Shown one piece after another: positions 15,376-21,985 of a stretch of 21,985 nt of DNA. The notes under the pieces were generated by a model, which saw only the letters and a program-made list of their open reading frames with translations, was not told the DNA's origin and did no database searches. Origin of the DNA: an uncultured Bacteroidota bacterium (lineage in GTDB: Bacteria; Bacteroidota; Bacteroidia; Flavobacteriales; Schleiferiaceae). The translations under genes were made by a program, and so were the position numbers. The stretch is from contig CAJXMS010000004.1 of NCBI GenBank assembly GCA_913056475.1, positions 1 to 21,985 on the forward strand, read 5' to 3'. Each line of letters begins with the position of its first letter. Position 1 is the first letter of the stretch.

Positions 15376-15402
15376 TTGATTACAGGGATATAACTATTTT
15401 TG
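15376..15402 (+). promoter_or_regulatory. Promoter of the second T9SS gene
   Basis: TTG at 15376-15378 and TATTTTTG at 15395-15402 fit the Bacteroidota -33/-7 pattern (TTG, then TAnnTTTG), with a 16-base spacer. Transcription would start near 15408, shortly before the ATG at 15421. Confidence 0.5.
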
Positions 15403-15420
15403 GCTAGATAAATTCAGGGT

Positions 15421-18102
15421 ATGAAATCAATGTATAGATTGGTTGGCCTGGCTTTTTGCTACGGCTCGATTGCACTTTGGGCGCAATGCCCGCCCCCTAG
15501 CCTATGGGGCTTGGATACGGCAGAGACCAACCGTATTCGCATGCAGTACAGTGTTTCAAGTTCAGCCGTTGAGCTCCGCTACCGGCCGTACGGGAATGGA
15601 AGTTGGAAAGTGGATACTCTTCAGGTAGCTGGTAATGCGTCGGGGTCGTACTGGGTTGACTCCCTTCAACCCGCTACGTTATATGAATTCGGGCTCTCTG
15701 CTCTTTGCTCCACGGGAACAAGTTCTTTGCTTACTGAATATGCAAGAACATCTTGCGCTCCTATCTCGCTGCCTTATTTCTTTAATGTGGAAACGGTGCG
15801 CCTATCCGGGGATGTAGCTCAGGCTTGTTATGCAAGTGATAGGGTTTTGGTTTTTGCCGGGCAAATCAGTAGTTATCAAGAAAGCTGGCGTATCAGCGGG
15901 GCTACCTGGGATGCCACGGTTGAAGATGGCTCTGGTAAGTATTTAAGAGGAGAAGCCATCGATCCAGCAGGTCCTCGTCTTGTCTCTGATAGTGCCATTC
16001 TACGCTCACCTTGGTTGGATGCTACCAGTGGCCCCTTAGGAGAGCTTCGGTTTGCCAGCCTTCCTGTGGGGCAGGGACTTGATAGTTTAGAGGTGGGATG
16101 GGTAGGACAGCGTTCTGGTTATCATTCTCTGGGAAGCTTTCCTGGACCATCACAAAGCTCTACCGGAAAGAAAATTTGGGAGCGATATACCCTTCCGCTA
16201 GGGCCTATCGCAGATTCCCTTGTAAGGGTTCGGTTCACTTTATTTTTCGATACGGGCCATACTTCCAACTTTGGAAGCTGGGGGATTGACGATATTTTCC
16301 TGGGACCTTCCTCTACCTGTAAGATTTCTGGATTAGGCCTGGACTCCATCAATAGCTACCAGGCCTTTTTAAGCTGGAATGGCGCCCCCAATAATTCTTA
16401 TGAAGTAGCGCTGTGGCCCGCCTACCAGGAAGGTCCGCAGACACGCCGCACGGTATTCACTCCTAATTTGCAAATAAGGAGGGACACCATTAAACGTCTT
16501 GCTGTGGCAGTTCGACCCATTTGTGGGGTAGATACGGGCCACTGGAGTGGCCCCATGGTGGTCCAGTTTCCCTGTGGCGTACGGCGGGCCCCCTGGAGAC
16601 AAAACTTTAACGGCCCCGAATGGGAGGCCTATAATGTGCCATACGTTCCGGAAAAGATAGATTCTTGCTGGCAGAATGGCTCTTCCGGTTCTATTCGAAT
16701 GTACGTGGGAAAAGGTCCAACACCAACCTTCCAAACGGGCCCTCAAAAAGATCCTTTAAATACGGACGGAAACTACCTATTTCATAATGCCGGAGCTAAT
16801 CCTCAAGACACTGCGCGCATCACCACTCCTTACATTTATATCCCCCACACGCTCCAAAACCCTTACCTGAAGTGGGCTTTTCATCGAAAAGGAACGGGAA
16901 TTGACCACCTTTCCATCCGAATGCGCGTAGGTAAGGGGCCTTTTAGGCAAATCTGGCAAAAGGCCGGTCCGTCATCCAGTGCCTCCTGGGAATGGGACTC
17001 GCTTAGTATGGGCTATCACCGCGGCGATTCAGTCCAGCTCCAAATGAGAGCTACCGCAAAAAACAGACGGGGGGACGCCGCTTTTGATGAGTTTAGCCTT
17101 GCCGAAACCCCTCAGCCCTGTATTACGCCCATAGCAGGAATGTCGTTTCAGCGGAGTGGCTTCAGGGCTTATTTCTCAGCCCTTGGCAGCCGTCATGCAG
17201 ATCGGTATCAGTGGACATTTCCGGGAAACAATATTCGATATACCCGCAACCCTTCTTTTTTATTCCCCGGCCCTGGTACCTATCCGGTAATCCTGAAGGC
17301 AGAAACCCATTGCGGTACCCAGGATACGGTACTTCAGTACATCACCATCTGCGATACCCTGAAGCCTCGCTTCACTTACCGTTACGCGGGTGATACCCTG
17401 CTCCTGGACGCCTCGGCCAGTGAAGGCGCTACCGGCTACCGCTGGGATCTTGATGCTGGCAAGCAAGACACCGGCGCGGTGGTGCGCGTTACCTACGGAG
17501 ATTTGCAAACCAAGCGCATCGTGCTCACCGCTTACAACGCTTGCGATACCCTGGAAGTCACCCGTTTCCTGGATCCCTGTCCAAAACCGGAAGCCAGGGC
17601 ACTTTTTCAGGCTGGCCCTCCTCCGGCCAATGGCGGCCTGCGGGTAGATTTCAACGGCCAACCCAGCCGTTTTGCGGAGGCTTATTGGTGGGATTTTGGC
17701 GATGGGGATACCGCCCGGGGCGTTTCCCCCAGCCATGTGTACGCCACCCCTAGCCTCAACTTCACGGTTACCCTCGTGGTGAGGTCATGGTGCGGCTATC
17801 GCGATACTCTCACTCGGCCCCTCTCGGAGATAGGACAGGATGAGCCCGCCTGGCGCCGGCAAATAAAGATATTTCCCAACCCTTCCCGGGGTGCTTTGCG
17901 GGTCCAGTGGCCGGAAACCCTCGAGATTACCGCGCTTAAACTTTACAATGCTCGCGGCCAGCGCCTGCGGCGTATATTCCTCCCGGTGCAGGCCACCGAA
18001 AAAACCCTAAGCCTACACGCCCTGCCGGCGGGCCCCTATTTTTTAAGGGTGATGGGCCCGGGAGGGCCGGCACATTTCCGGGTAGTTTTAGCCCCAAAAT
18101 AA
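15421..18102 (+). CDS. Secreted T9SS-sorted FN3/MAM-like/PKD protein (893 aa)
   Basis: Shorter paralogue of the 1821-residue protein at 1030-6495. A signal peptide (residues 1-22, ending LWAQ) is followed by a degenerate FN3 (about 23-112), MAM-like domain (113-299), second degenerate FN3 (300-385), MAM-like domain (386-567, opening APWRQNFNG), three PKD-like domains (568-802; the last is best preserved with WWDFGDG) and a T9SS type A tail from about 812 (IFPNPSRGALRV, LPAGPYFLRV). The PKD-to-tail half aligns closely with the larger protein (for example the CDTL start of the second PKD), while the N-terminal half has drifted. By eye, codons after about 17340 are GC-richer than those before, hinting at different histories for the two halves. 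No catalytic domain was seen; exported surface or adhesin role is inference. It sits between two lipoprotein paralogues on the opposite strand. Confidence 0.9.
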   Translation: MKSMYRLVGLAFCYGSIALWAQCPPPSLWGLDTAETNRIRMQYSVSSSAVELRYRPYGNGSWKVDTLQVAGNASGSYWVDSLQPATLYEFGLSALCSTGTSSLLTEYARTSCAPISLPYFFNVETVRLSGDVAQACYASDRVLVFAGQISSYQESWRISGATWDATVEDGSGKYLRGEAIDPAGPRLVSDSAILRSPWLDATSGPLGELRFASLPVGQGLDSLEVGWVGQRSGYHSLGSFPGPSQSSTGKKIWERYTLPLGPIADSLVRVRFTLFFDTGHTSNFGSWGIDDIFLGPSSTCKISGLGLDSINSYQAFLSWNGAPNNSYEVALWPAYQEGPQTRRTVFTPNLQIRRDTIKRLAVAVRPICGVDTGHWSGPMVVQFPCGVRRAPWRQNFNGPEWEAYNVPYVPEKIDSCWQNGSSGSIRMYVGKGPTPTFQTGPQKDPLNTDGNYLFHNAGANPQDTARITTPYIYIPHTLQNPYLKWAFHRKGTGIDHLSIRMRVGKGPFRQIWQKAGPSSSASWEWDSLSMGYHRGDSVQLQMRATAKNRRGDAAFDEFSLAETPQPCITPIAGMSFQRSGFRAYFSALGSRHADRYQWTFPGNNIRYTRNPSFLFPGPGTYPVILKAETHCGTQDTVLQYITICDTLKPRFTYRYAGDTLLLDASASEGATGYRWDLDAGKQDTGAVVRVTYGDLQTKRIVLTAYNACDTLEVTRFLDPCPKPEARALFQAGPPPANGGLRVDFNGQPSRFAEAYWWDFGDGDTARGVSPSHVYATPSLNFTVTLVVRSWCGYRDTLTRPLSEIGQDEPAWRRQIKIFPNPSRGALRVQWPETLEITALKLYNARGQRLRRIFLPVQATEKTLSLHALPAGPYFLRVMGPGGPAHFRVVLAPK

Positions 18103-18132
18103 AAAAACCGGCCCCTGTAAAAGGGACCGGTT
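18101..18132 (-). terminator. Terminator of the second lipoprotein gene
   Basis: On the minus strand ACCGGTCCCT pairs with AGGGGCCGGT (one mismatch) around a short loop and is followed by seven T residues. It lies 27 bp after the stop at 18159. It also begins right at the stop of the converging T9SS gene, so it may stop transcripts from both sides, but the T-tract favours the minus strand. Confidence 0.8.
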
Positions 18133-18158
18133 ACTTCTGGGGAGGGGGAGGGAGGTTT

Positions 18159-19379
18159 TTAGTTGCAGAAGTTATTGCCGGCTATGTTCTGAAATTGGAG
18201 GTTGGTGCTATTGATGGTTACCGTTCCCGATTCGGCTATACCACAGCCCGCGCTGTTGGCCAGGGTTACGTCGTTCAGCTCTATTTGGGTGGTGCTGGTG
18301 GAGCGGCCCAGGGAAAGCGCGGCCCCGTTGGAGAACCAATGGCCGATCTTTTCCTGGCCTGCATCGGTAATTAAGGTGTGTTCGATGCGGTTTTGGGTGG
18401 CATTGGTCTCGACCCAAACGCCGTTCCATGAACCACTACCATTGCGGCCTTCCAGTTTTACGGGGGCATTAGCGCTGCCATTGATCTCCAGTACGGCTTG
18501 GTTTTCATTTACGCTGATGCTGGTTTCTTCTGAAAAAGAAAGCACGGCTCCTGCTTCGATGATGAAATGACCAAAGGTTCGCTCCCCCACAAAAATGGTT
18601 TCGTCCACGTAATAAGGGATACTATGCGCGTGCCAGGTATGGGGATTTTGTCCTTCCAGGTAGCCCCGGTCGTAAAGGGAGTTGGAATTAACGTAAATCT
18701 CGGCTTTCCCATTTTCCTGGAAGGTATGCGAGGGGCTGAGGTATTTAATCTGGTTGGCCGCAAATTGAACGGGAAAGCTGCCGTTGGCTCGAAAGGTGTT
18801 GTTGGCCATACCGCTAAGGTCTGAGGCCCGGCTAGCGCGCATGCCTACGCCATTATTCCGGCTTATGAGGGAGTGGCTAAGCGCCAGGCGGCTCTCGTCT
18901 GAAGTGTAGATGCCGTAGCTATCTCCGCTACTGCCACCTGCGTATTCTACCACGCAATAGCTCATCTTATTGCGCAGGTCGTCGGAGTCAAAGAGCAGCC
19001 CTTTCCAGGAACCGGGCATGCCCAGGGCGCCAGTGAAGCGAATGGAATCGACTTCCGTGCCTACTGCCGTAAGACTGCCTTTCCAGGTATCGTAATTATT
19101 GAACTCAAAGCCCGCATCTTGTTCAAAAGCAATGGTGACCCCTGGCTCTATGGTGAGCTGTTCATGTACTTCTATAAAGCAGGGCACCAGATAATCGATA
19201 CCCTCCCCGCGGTTTACCAGTGTAGTGGCCTGGGAAATATCAGAGCAAGCCAGGGTATCTGGCTCAATGGTATTGCCTGAGGGATTGCCATTGTCGTCGC
19301 TATTATCATCGGGATCGCAGGCGGTAAATAAGAGGGCAAGGGCACCGAGCCCCAGGGCATAATTTCGGATTGATGTCAT
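18159..19379 (-). CDS. Lipoprotein with right-handed beta-helix fold, paralogue B (406 aa)
   Basis: Lipoprotein signal with lipobox LFTA-C21, then an Asp/Asn-rich linker (DPDDNSDDNGNPSGN) as in surface-exposed Bacteroidota lipoproteins, then beta-helix-like repeats (LTIEPGVTIAFEQDAGFEF, SIRFTGALGMPGSWKGL, LALSHSLISRNNGVGMRA, NRIEHTLITDAG). It shares the full-length layout of the protein at 13977-15182, including paired cysteines in the SNRG/VNRG...VPC region and the C-terminal SAGCGI and NFC ending, so both come from one duplication and may form conserved disulfides. No active-site residues were recognised. The acidic linker resembles the surface export signal known in other Bacteroidota lipoproteins, suggesting but not proving display on the cell surface. 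Terminator at 18101-18132. Confidence 0.88.
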   Translation of the reverse strand: MTSIRNYALGLGALALLFTACDPDDNSDDNGNPSGNTIEPDTLACSDISQATTLVNRGEGIDYLVPCFIEVHEQLTIEPGVTIAFEQDAGFEFNNYDTWKGSLTAVGTEVDSIRFTGALGMPGSWKGLLFDSDDLRNKMSYCVVEYAGGSSGDSYGIYTSDESRLALSHSLISRNNGVGMRASRASDLSGMANNTFRANGSFPVQFAANQIKYLSPSHTFQENGKAEIYVNSNSLYDRGYLEGQNPHTWHAHSIPYYVDETIFVGERTFGHFIIEAGAVLSFSEETSISVNENQAVLEINGSANAPVKLEGRNGSGSWNGVWVETNATQNRIEHTLITDAGQEKIGHWFSNGAALSLGRSTSTTQIELNDVTLANSAGCGIAESGTVTINSTNLQFQNIAGNNFCN

Positions 19380-19560
19380 CGCTTAAAAGGTTTAAATGAT
19401 TCCACAAAGCAAGCCCATTTCCCCTTTGTTTCTAAGCTCTTTAACCTGGAAATGATCAAACGGTAATTATCAATGAGTAGCTGGTCGTGCGCGTTCCGCG
19501 ACGCGAAGTTGCCGATGGAGGGGAAGGCTTCCTGGGGCGATAGGAGCCGCGGGAATCGGA

Positions 19561-19589
19561 ATTTCATTTGGCCGCAGGCCAAATGAAAT
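19561..19589. repeat. Perfect 13-bp-arm palindrome (GGCC-core family, copy 5)
   Basis: ATTTCATTTGGCC (19561-19573) and GGCCAAATGAAAT (19577-19589) are perfect reverse complements around GCA. The CATTTGGCC core is shared with copies 2-4. It lies between divergent genes, so it is not an obvious terminator; it could form a strong hairpin or cruciform, act as an operator, or be a REP-like element. Confidence 0.7.
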
Positions 19590-19687
19590 AGGACTTAAAA
19601 TAGGTTGTGAAGGCTTTAAACCCGGGAAAGCGGCACCTAAAGGAACTTTCAAAGGAGCACCAAGCCCCCATCTTAAGGAAAGATGTG

Positions 19688-19695
19688 TACCTTTG
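19688..19695 (+). promoter_or_regulatory. -7 element of the TetR-IDH operon
   Basis: TACCTTTG is an exact TAnnTTTG 33 bp before the ATG at 19728. It overlaps the codons after the in-frame ATG at 19683, which argues that 19683 is not the start. Confidence 0.5.
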
Positions 19696-19727
19696 ACGGC
19701 CATAGTAAAACTATAGCCAGCTATACC

Positions 19728-20420
19728 ATGGCTCAAAGCCAGTATTCTTTTAGTCCCAGCGCTCAACTTTACCTCCGCGATCCGCGCAGTACGGAAGTAG
19801 GGCGGGCTTTGCTGCGAGAGGGCGCCACGCTTTTTCTGGAGCGAGGCCTGGAAGGTTTTACGGCCCGTAAATTTGCGGAGCGAGCCGATACCACGGAGGC
19901 TACGGTGTACAAATATTTTAAGAACAAGCACCGGCTGCTGCAATATTATGTCCAACTGTACTGGATGTGGCTGGAGCAACAGATCAAGGTTTTTACGGCC
20001 GTGCTGGAAAAACCGGAGCAGCGGCTGATTAAGGCGGTAGAAGTAATTTGTGACATTCCAGAAGTAGCCGCCGATCCAGGCGTGGTAAGCAAAGATACCC
20101 TGCGTGAGCTGGTGAAAAGCGAGGGCGCCAAGGCCTACTACCACGTACAGGTAGATGAAGATAATGCCCTGCGGCTTTTTTCCCCTTACAAGCAGCTGGT
20201 AGGTTTTTTGGCCCATCGGATAGCGGAGGTGCGCCCGGGAGAGTCTTTCCCTCGCTCGCTGGCTACCACCTTGGTAGAAATGGCTCACTCGCTGGACTTT
20301 TATAGCTACCACCTCCCCAGTCTTACCGACTTTCCTCAGGGCGCTCCCGGGGGGGCGCTGAAAGATTATATCGTTAATTTATTAATCCAAACCCTACACT
20401 TAAACCCCTCCTCATCATGA
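19728..20420 (+). CDS. TetR/AcrR family transcriptional regulator (230 aa)
   Basis: Cytoplasmic DNA-binding protein. The N-terminal helix STEVGRALLREGATLFLERG (21-40) and the HTH FTARKFAERADTTEATVYKYFKNKHRLL (44-71) with the T-VYKYFKNK recognition element are typical of TetR proteins; the remaining 160 residues are a helical ligand domain not recognised from sequence (Trp/Tyr-rich start YYVQLYWMWLEQQ). Its stop overlaps the ATG of the isocitrate dehydrogenase gene (ATGA, 20417-20420), so the two are co-transcribed and probably translationally coupled. The start was set at 19728 because the in-frame ATG at 19683 lies before or inside the likely -7 element. Autoregulation of the operon is the simplest model, but the ligand is unknown. 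Confidence 0.9.
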   Translation: MAQSQYSFSPSAQLYLRDPRSTEVGRALLREGATLFLERGLEGFTARKFAERADTTEATVYKYFKNKHRLLQYYVQLYWMWLEQQIKVFTAVLEKPEQRLIKAVEVICDIPEVAADPGVVSKDTLRELVKSEGAKAYYHVQVDEDNALRLFSPYKQLVGFLAHRIAEVRPGESFPRSLATTLVEMAHSLDFYSYHLPSLTDFPQGAPGGALKDYIVNLLIQTLHLNPSSS

Positions 20421-21886
20421 GTCAAACCCACCGCATCACCGTAGCCAAAGGAGATGGCATAGGTCCTGAAATAATGGATGCCACCCTAAAAGTACTGGAA
20501 GCGGCGCAAGCGCCGCTCACTTACGATTACATAACCATAGGCAAAGCCGTGTACGAAAGTGGCTATACGGCCGGCATCACGCCGGAAGACTGGGAAACCT
20601 TGCGGCGCAATAAGGTTTTTCTAAAAGCTCCCATCACTACGCCTCAGGGCAGTGGCTACAAAAGCCTCAATGTAACTATTCGGAAGAGTTTGGGACTATA
20701 CTCCAATGTGCGCGCCTGCCAGAGCTTTGCCCCCATGGTGCGCACCAAGCATCCCAAAATGGACGTCGTGGTGGTGCGTGAAAATGAAGAAGACCTGTAC
20801 GCAGGCATTGAGCACCGGCAAACTACCGATGTGTTTCAGTGTCTAAAGCTGGTTAGTATTCCGGGTACCCGGAAAATTATCCGCTATGCCTTTGAATACG
20901 CCAAGGCCTACGGCCGAAAAAAGGTAACCTGCATGGTAAAAGACAATATCATGAAGGTCACCGATGGGCTTTATTCGCGCCTCTTTGAAGAGATCAAACA
21001 GGACTATCCGGATATAGAATCGGAGCTACGCATTATCGACATTGGAGCGGCACTTTTGGCCGACAGGCCGGAAGACTTCGACGTAATAGTAACCCTCAAC
21101 CTTTACGGAGATATTATTTCGGATATAGCGGCACAAATCTCTGGTTCGGTAGGGCTGGGAGGCAGCGCCAACATCGGGCGGGAACATGCTATGTTTGAAG
21201 CGGTACACGGATCGGCCCCGGATATAGCCGGGCAAAATGCCGGCAATCCCAGCGGCTTGATGATGGCGGCGGTACAAATGCTACTCCACCTGGGGGCGCA
21301 TGAAGCCGCTCAAAAAATCCATAATGCCTGGCTGCGCACCCTGGAAGATGGATTGCATACGGGAGACCTCTACCAGGAAGGTCAATCGCAATCAAAGGTG
21401 GGAACCCGTGAATTTGCAGAGGCGGTAATAGAACGCCTGGGACAGGAGCCCGCTCGCTTTAAACCAGTGAAATACGCGGAAGGCGATAAGCGCAACATCG
21501 AAATTCCCGAATACGAGCGGCCCGCAGCAGAGAAGGTACTGGTAGGCTCCGATCTCTTTGTGGATGATCCCACCATTTCTGCCGACGATCTGGGGGCTAA
21601 GCTCCAGGCCCTGGCCGGTCCTGAATTCAAACTGAAGATGATCACCAACCGGGGGGTGAAGGTATTTCCCGATGGTTTGCCGGAAACCTTCTGCACTGAT
21701 CACTGGCGCTGCCGCTTTGTGCACGCAGAAAATACTAAGGATGTAAGCCAAATGAAGCCCGTAGAAAAGGGAGCGCTCCTTAAACTCATGCAGCGCATGC
21801 ACGAGGGAGATGTAGACGTGGTGAAAACGGAAAACCTCTACTACTTTGACGGTCAGCTGGGCTTTTCCCTGGGACAGGGGGAGTAG
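20417..21886 (+). CDS. icd: Isocitrate dehydrogenase, long homodimeric type with C-terminal extension (489 aa)
   Basis: TCA-cycle enzyme converting isocitrate to 2-oxoglutarate and CO2 with reduction of NAD(P). Residues 1 to about 345 are the beta-decarboxylating dehydrogenase fold: GDGIGPEI at 12-19, the substrate segment S83-L-N85-V-T-I-R89, R99 and R121, Y128 in EDLYAGIEHRQ, K175 (VKDNIMK), and metal ligands D232 and D236 in NLYGDIISD. The extra domain (about 346-489) marks the Thermus/Rickettsia-type enzymes of roughly 480-500 residues. The cofactor loop reads HGSAPDIAGQNAGNP (264-278): Asp269-Ile270 replace the Lys-Tyr pair of NADP-specific E. coli IDH, which suggests NAD preference. Isopropylmalate dehydrogenase is excluded by the SLNVTIR substrate segment and the extension. 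Translationally coupled to the TetR gene. Confidence 0.93.
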   Translation: MSQTHRITVAKGDGIGPEIMDATLKVLEAAQAPLTYDYITIGKAVYESGYTAGITPEDWETLRRNKVFLKAPITTPQGSGYKSLNVTIRKSLGLYSNVRACQSFAPMVRTKHPKMDVVVVRENEEDLYAGIEHRQTTDVFQCLKLVSIPGTRKIIRYAFEYAKAYGRKKVTCMVKDNIMKVTDGLYSRLFEEIKQDYPDIESELRIIDIGAALLADRPEDFDVIVTLNLYGDIISDIAAQISGSVGLGGSANIGREHAMFEAVHGSAPDIAGQNAGNPSGLMMAAVQMLLHLGAHEAAQKIHNAWLRTLEDGLHTGDLYQEGQSQSKVGTREFAEAVIERLGQEPARFKPVKYAEGDKRNIEIPEYERPAAEKVLVGSDLFVDDPTISADDLGAKLQALAGPEFKLKMITNRGVKVFPDGLPETFCTDHWRCRFVHAENTKDVSQMKPVEKGALLKLMQRMHEGDVDVVKTENLYYFDGQLGFSLGQGE

Positions 21887-21914
21887 CCTTGGCTGGTAAT
21901 TTGCCATCGCCATC

Positions 21915-21985
21915 ATGAACACGGATTTAATATTGACCAACCTCCTCAGCCCGCCCGTGCTTTTTTTCGTGGGCGGGCTGCTGGC
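21915..21985 (+). CDS. Start of an SbtA-like sodium-dependent bicarbonate transporter, truncated by window edge
   Basis: An ATG 28 bp after the isocitrate dehydrogenase stop opens a frame reading MNTDLILTNLLSPPVLFFVG then GLLA to the window edge (23 full codons). The NLLxPPVLFF-xG start resembles Bacteroidota members of the sodium-dependent bicarbonate permease family (SbtA). Only the first transmembrane segment is visible, so the identification is provisional. Tight spacing suggests the same operon as TetR and IDH. Confidence 0.6.
   Translation, partial: MNTDLILTNLLSPPVLFFVGGLL
21947..21980. repeat. 10-bp perfect inverted repeat inside the SbtA-like gene start
   Basis: CAGCCCGCCC (21947-21956) pairs perfectly with GGGCGGGCTG (21971-21980) around a 14-base, T-rich loop. 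It spans codons 11-22 and encodes SPP and VGGL, so it may be chance from codon choice, but in mRNA it would be a very stable hairpin near the start. Confidence 0.5.

Larger units (their letters stand above)
19380..19727. other. 348-bp divergent intergenic region with a perfect palindrome
   Basis: This lies between the second lipoprotein gene (-) and the TetR gene (+). It contains the palindrome at 19561-19589, a smaller CGCGT/ACGCG dyad near 19500, and the TetR -7 element at 19688-19695. No RNA gene was recognised, and the open frames here are short extensions antisense to the TetR gene. Confidence 0.45.

Noticed and set aside
19470..20312. 280-codon open frame on the minus strand
   Set aside because: It lies antisense across the TetR gene, runs through the 29-base palindrome and shows no recognisable domain.

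Overview
The window comes from a member of the Bacteroidota. The evidence is two large secreted proteins with type IX secretion (T9SS) C-terminal sorting domains, lipoproteins with Bacteroidota-style lipoboxes, almost no Shine-Dalgarno sequences, and repeated matches to the Bacteroidota -7 promoter element TAnnTTTG just upstream of starts (860-867, 6818-6825, 10430-10437, 12890-12897, 13678-13685, 15395-15402, 19688-19695). Coding DNA is moderately GC-rich and intergenic DNA more AT-rich. A BCCT-type osmolyte transporter would suit a marine or saline habitat, but that is inference.

Layout. 1-835 (-): truncated NdpA-type nucleoid-associated protein. 1030-6495 (-): 1821-residue secreted mosaic of FN3, MAM-like and PKD domains with a T9SS tail. 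6888-8510 (+): BCCT transporter. 8700-10396 (-): GNAT acetyltransferase coupled by ATGA to diaminopimelate decarboxylase (lysA). 10477-13662 (-): sulfur block of a single-domain rhodanese, a cysteine-dioxygenase-like cupin, a CstB-like persulfide dioxygenase/rhodanese fusion and a Crp-type regulator. 13977-19379: two paralogous beta-helix lipoproteins (both -) flanking an oppositely oriented second T9SS FN3/MAM/PKD protein (+). 19728-21985 (+): TetR regulator, isocitrate dehydrogenase and the start of an SbtA-like bicarbonate transporter, tightly packed.

Most interesting system: the sulfur block. Each of the three sulfur enzyme genes has a 16-bp Crp-like palindrome (GGTGA-N6-TCAYW-like) upstream. 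In all three the palindrome centre lies exactly 36.5 bp from the last base of the -7-like element, the geometry of a class II activator site. The regulator gene upstream encodes a recognition helix with the Crp arrangement R-E-x3-R, expected to read GTGA half-sites, and its sensor domain has a cysteine cluster (C89, C95, C96). I infer a compact cysteine/persulfide oxidation regulon under a possibly sulfur-responsive Crp protein. The cupin has Tyr where classical cysteine dioxygenase has the second metal-binding His.

Other points of interest: a small family of GGCC-centred palindromes in intergenic DNA, an isocitrate dehydrogenase whose cofactor loop (Asp-Ile) looks NAD-type, and the lipoprotein/T9SS/lipoprotein arrangement.
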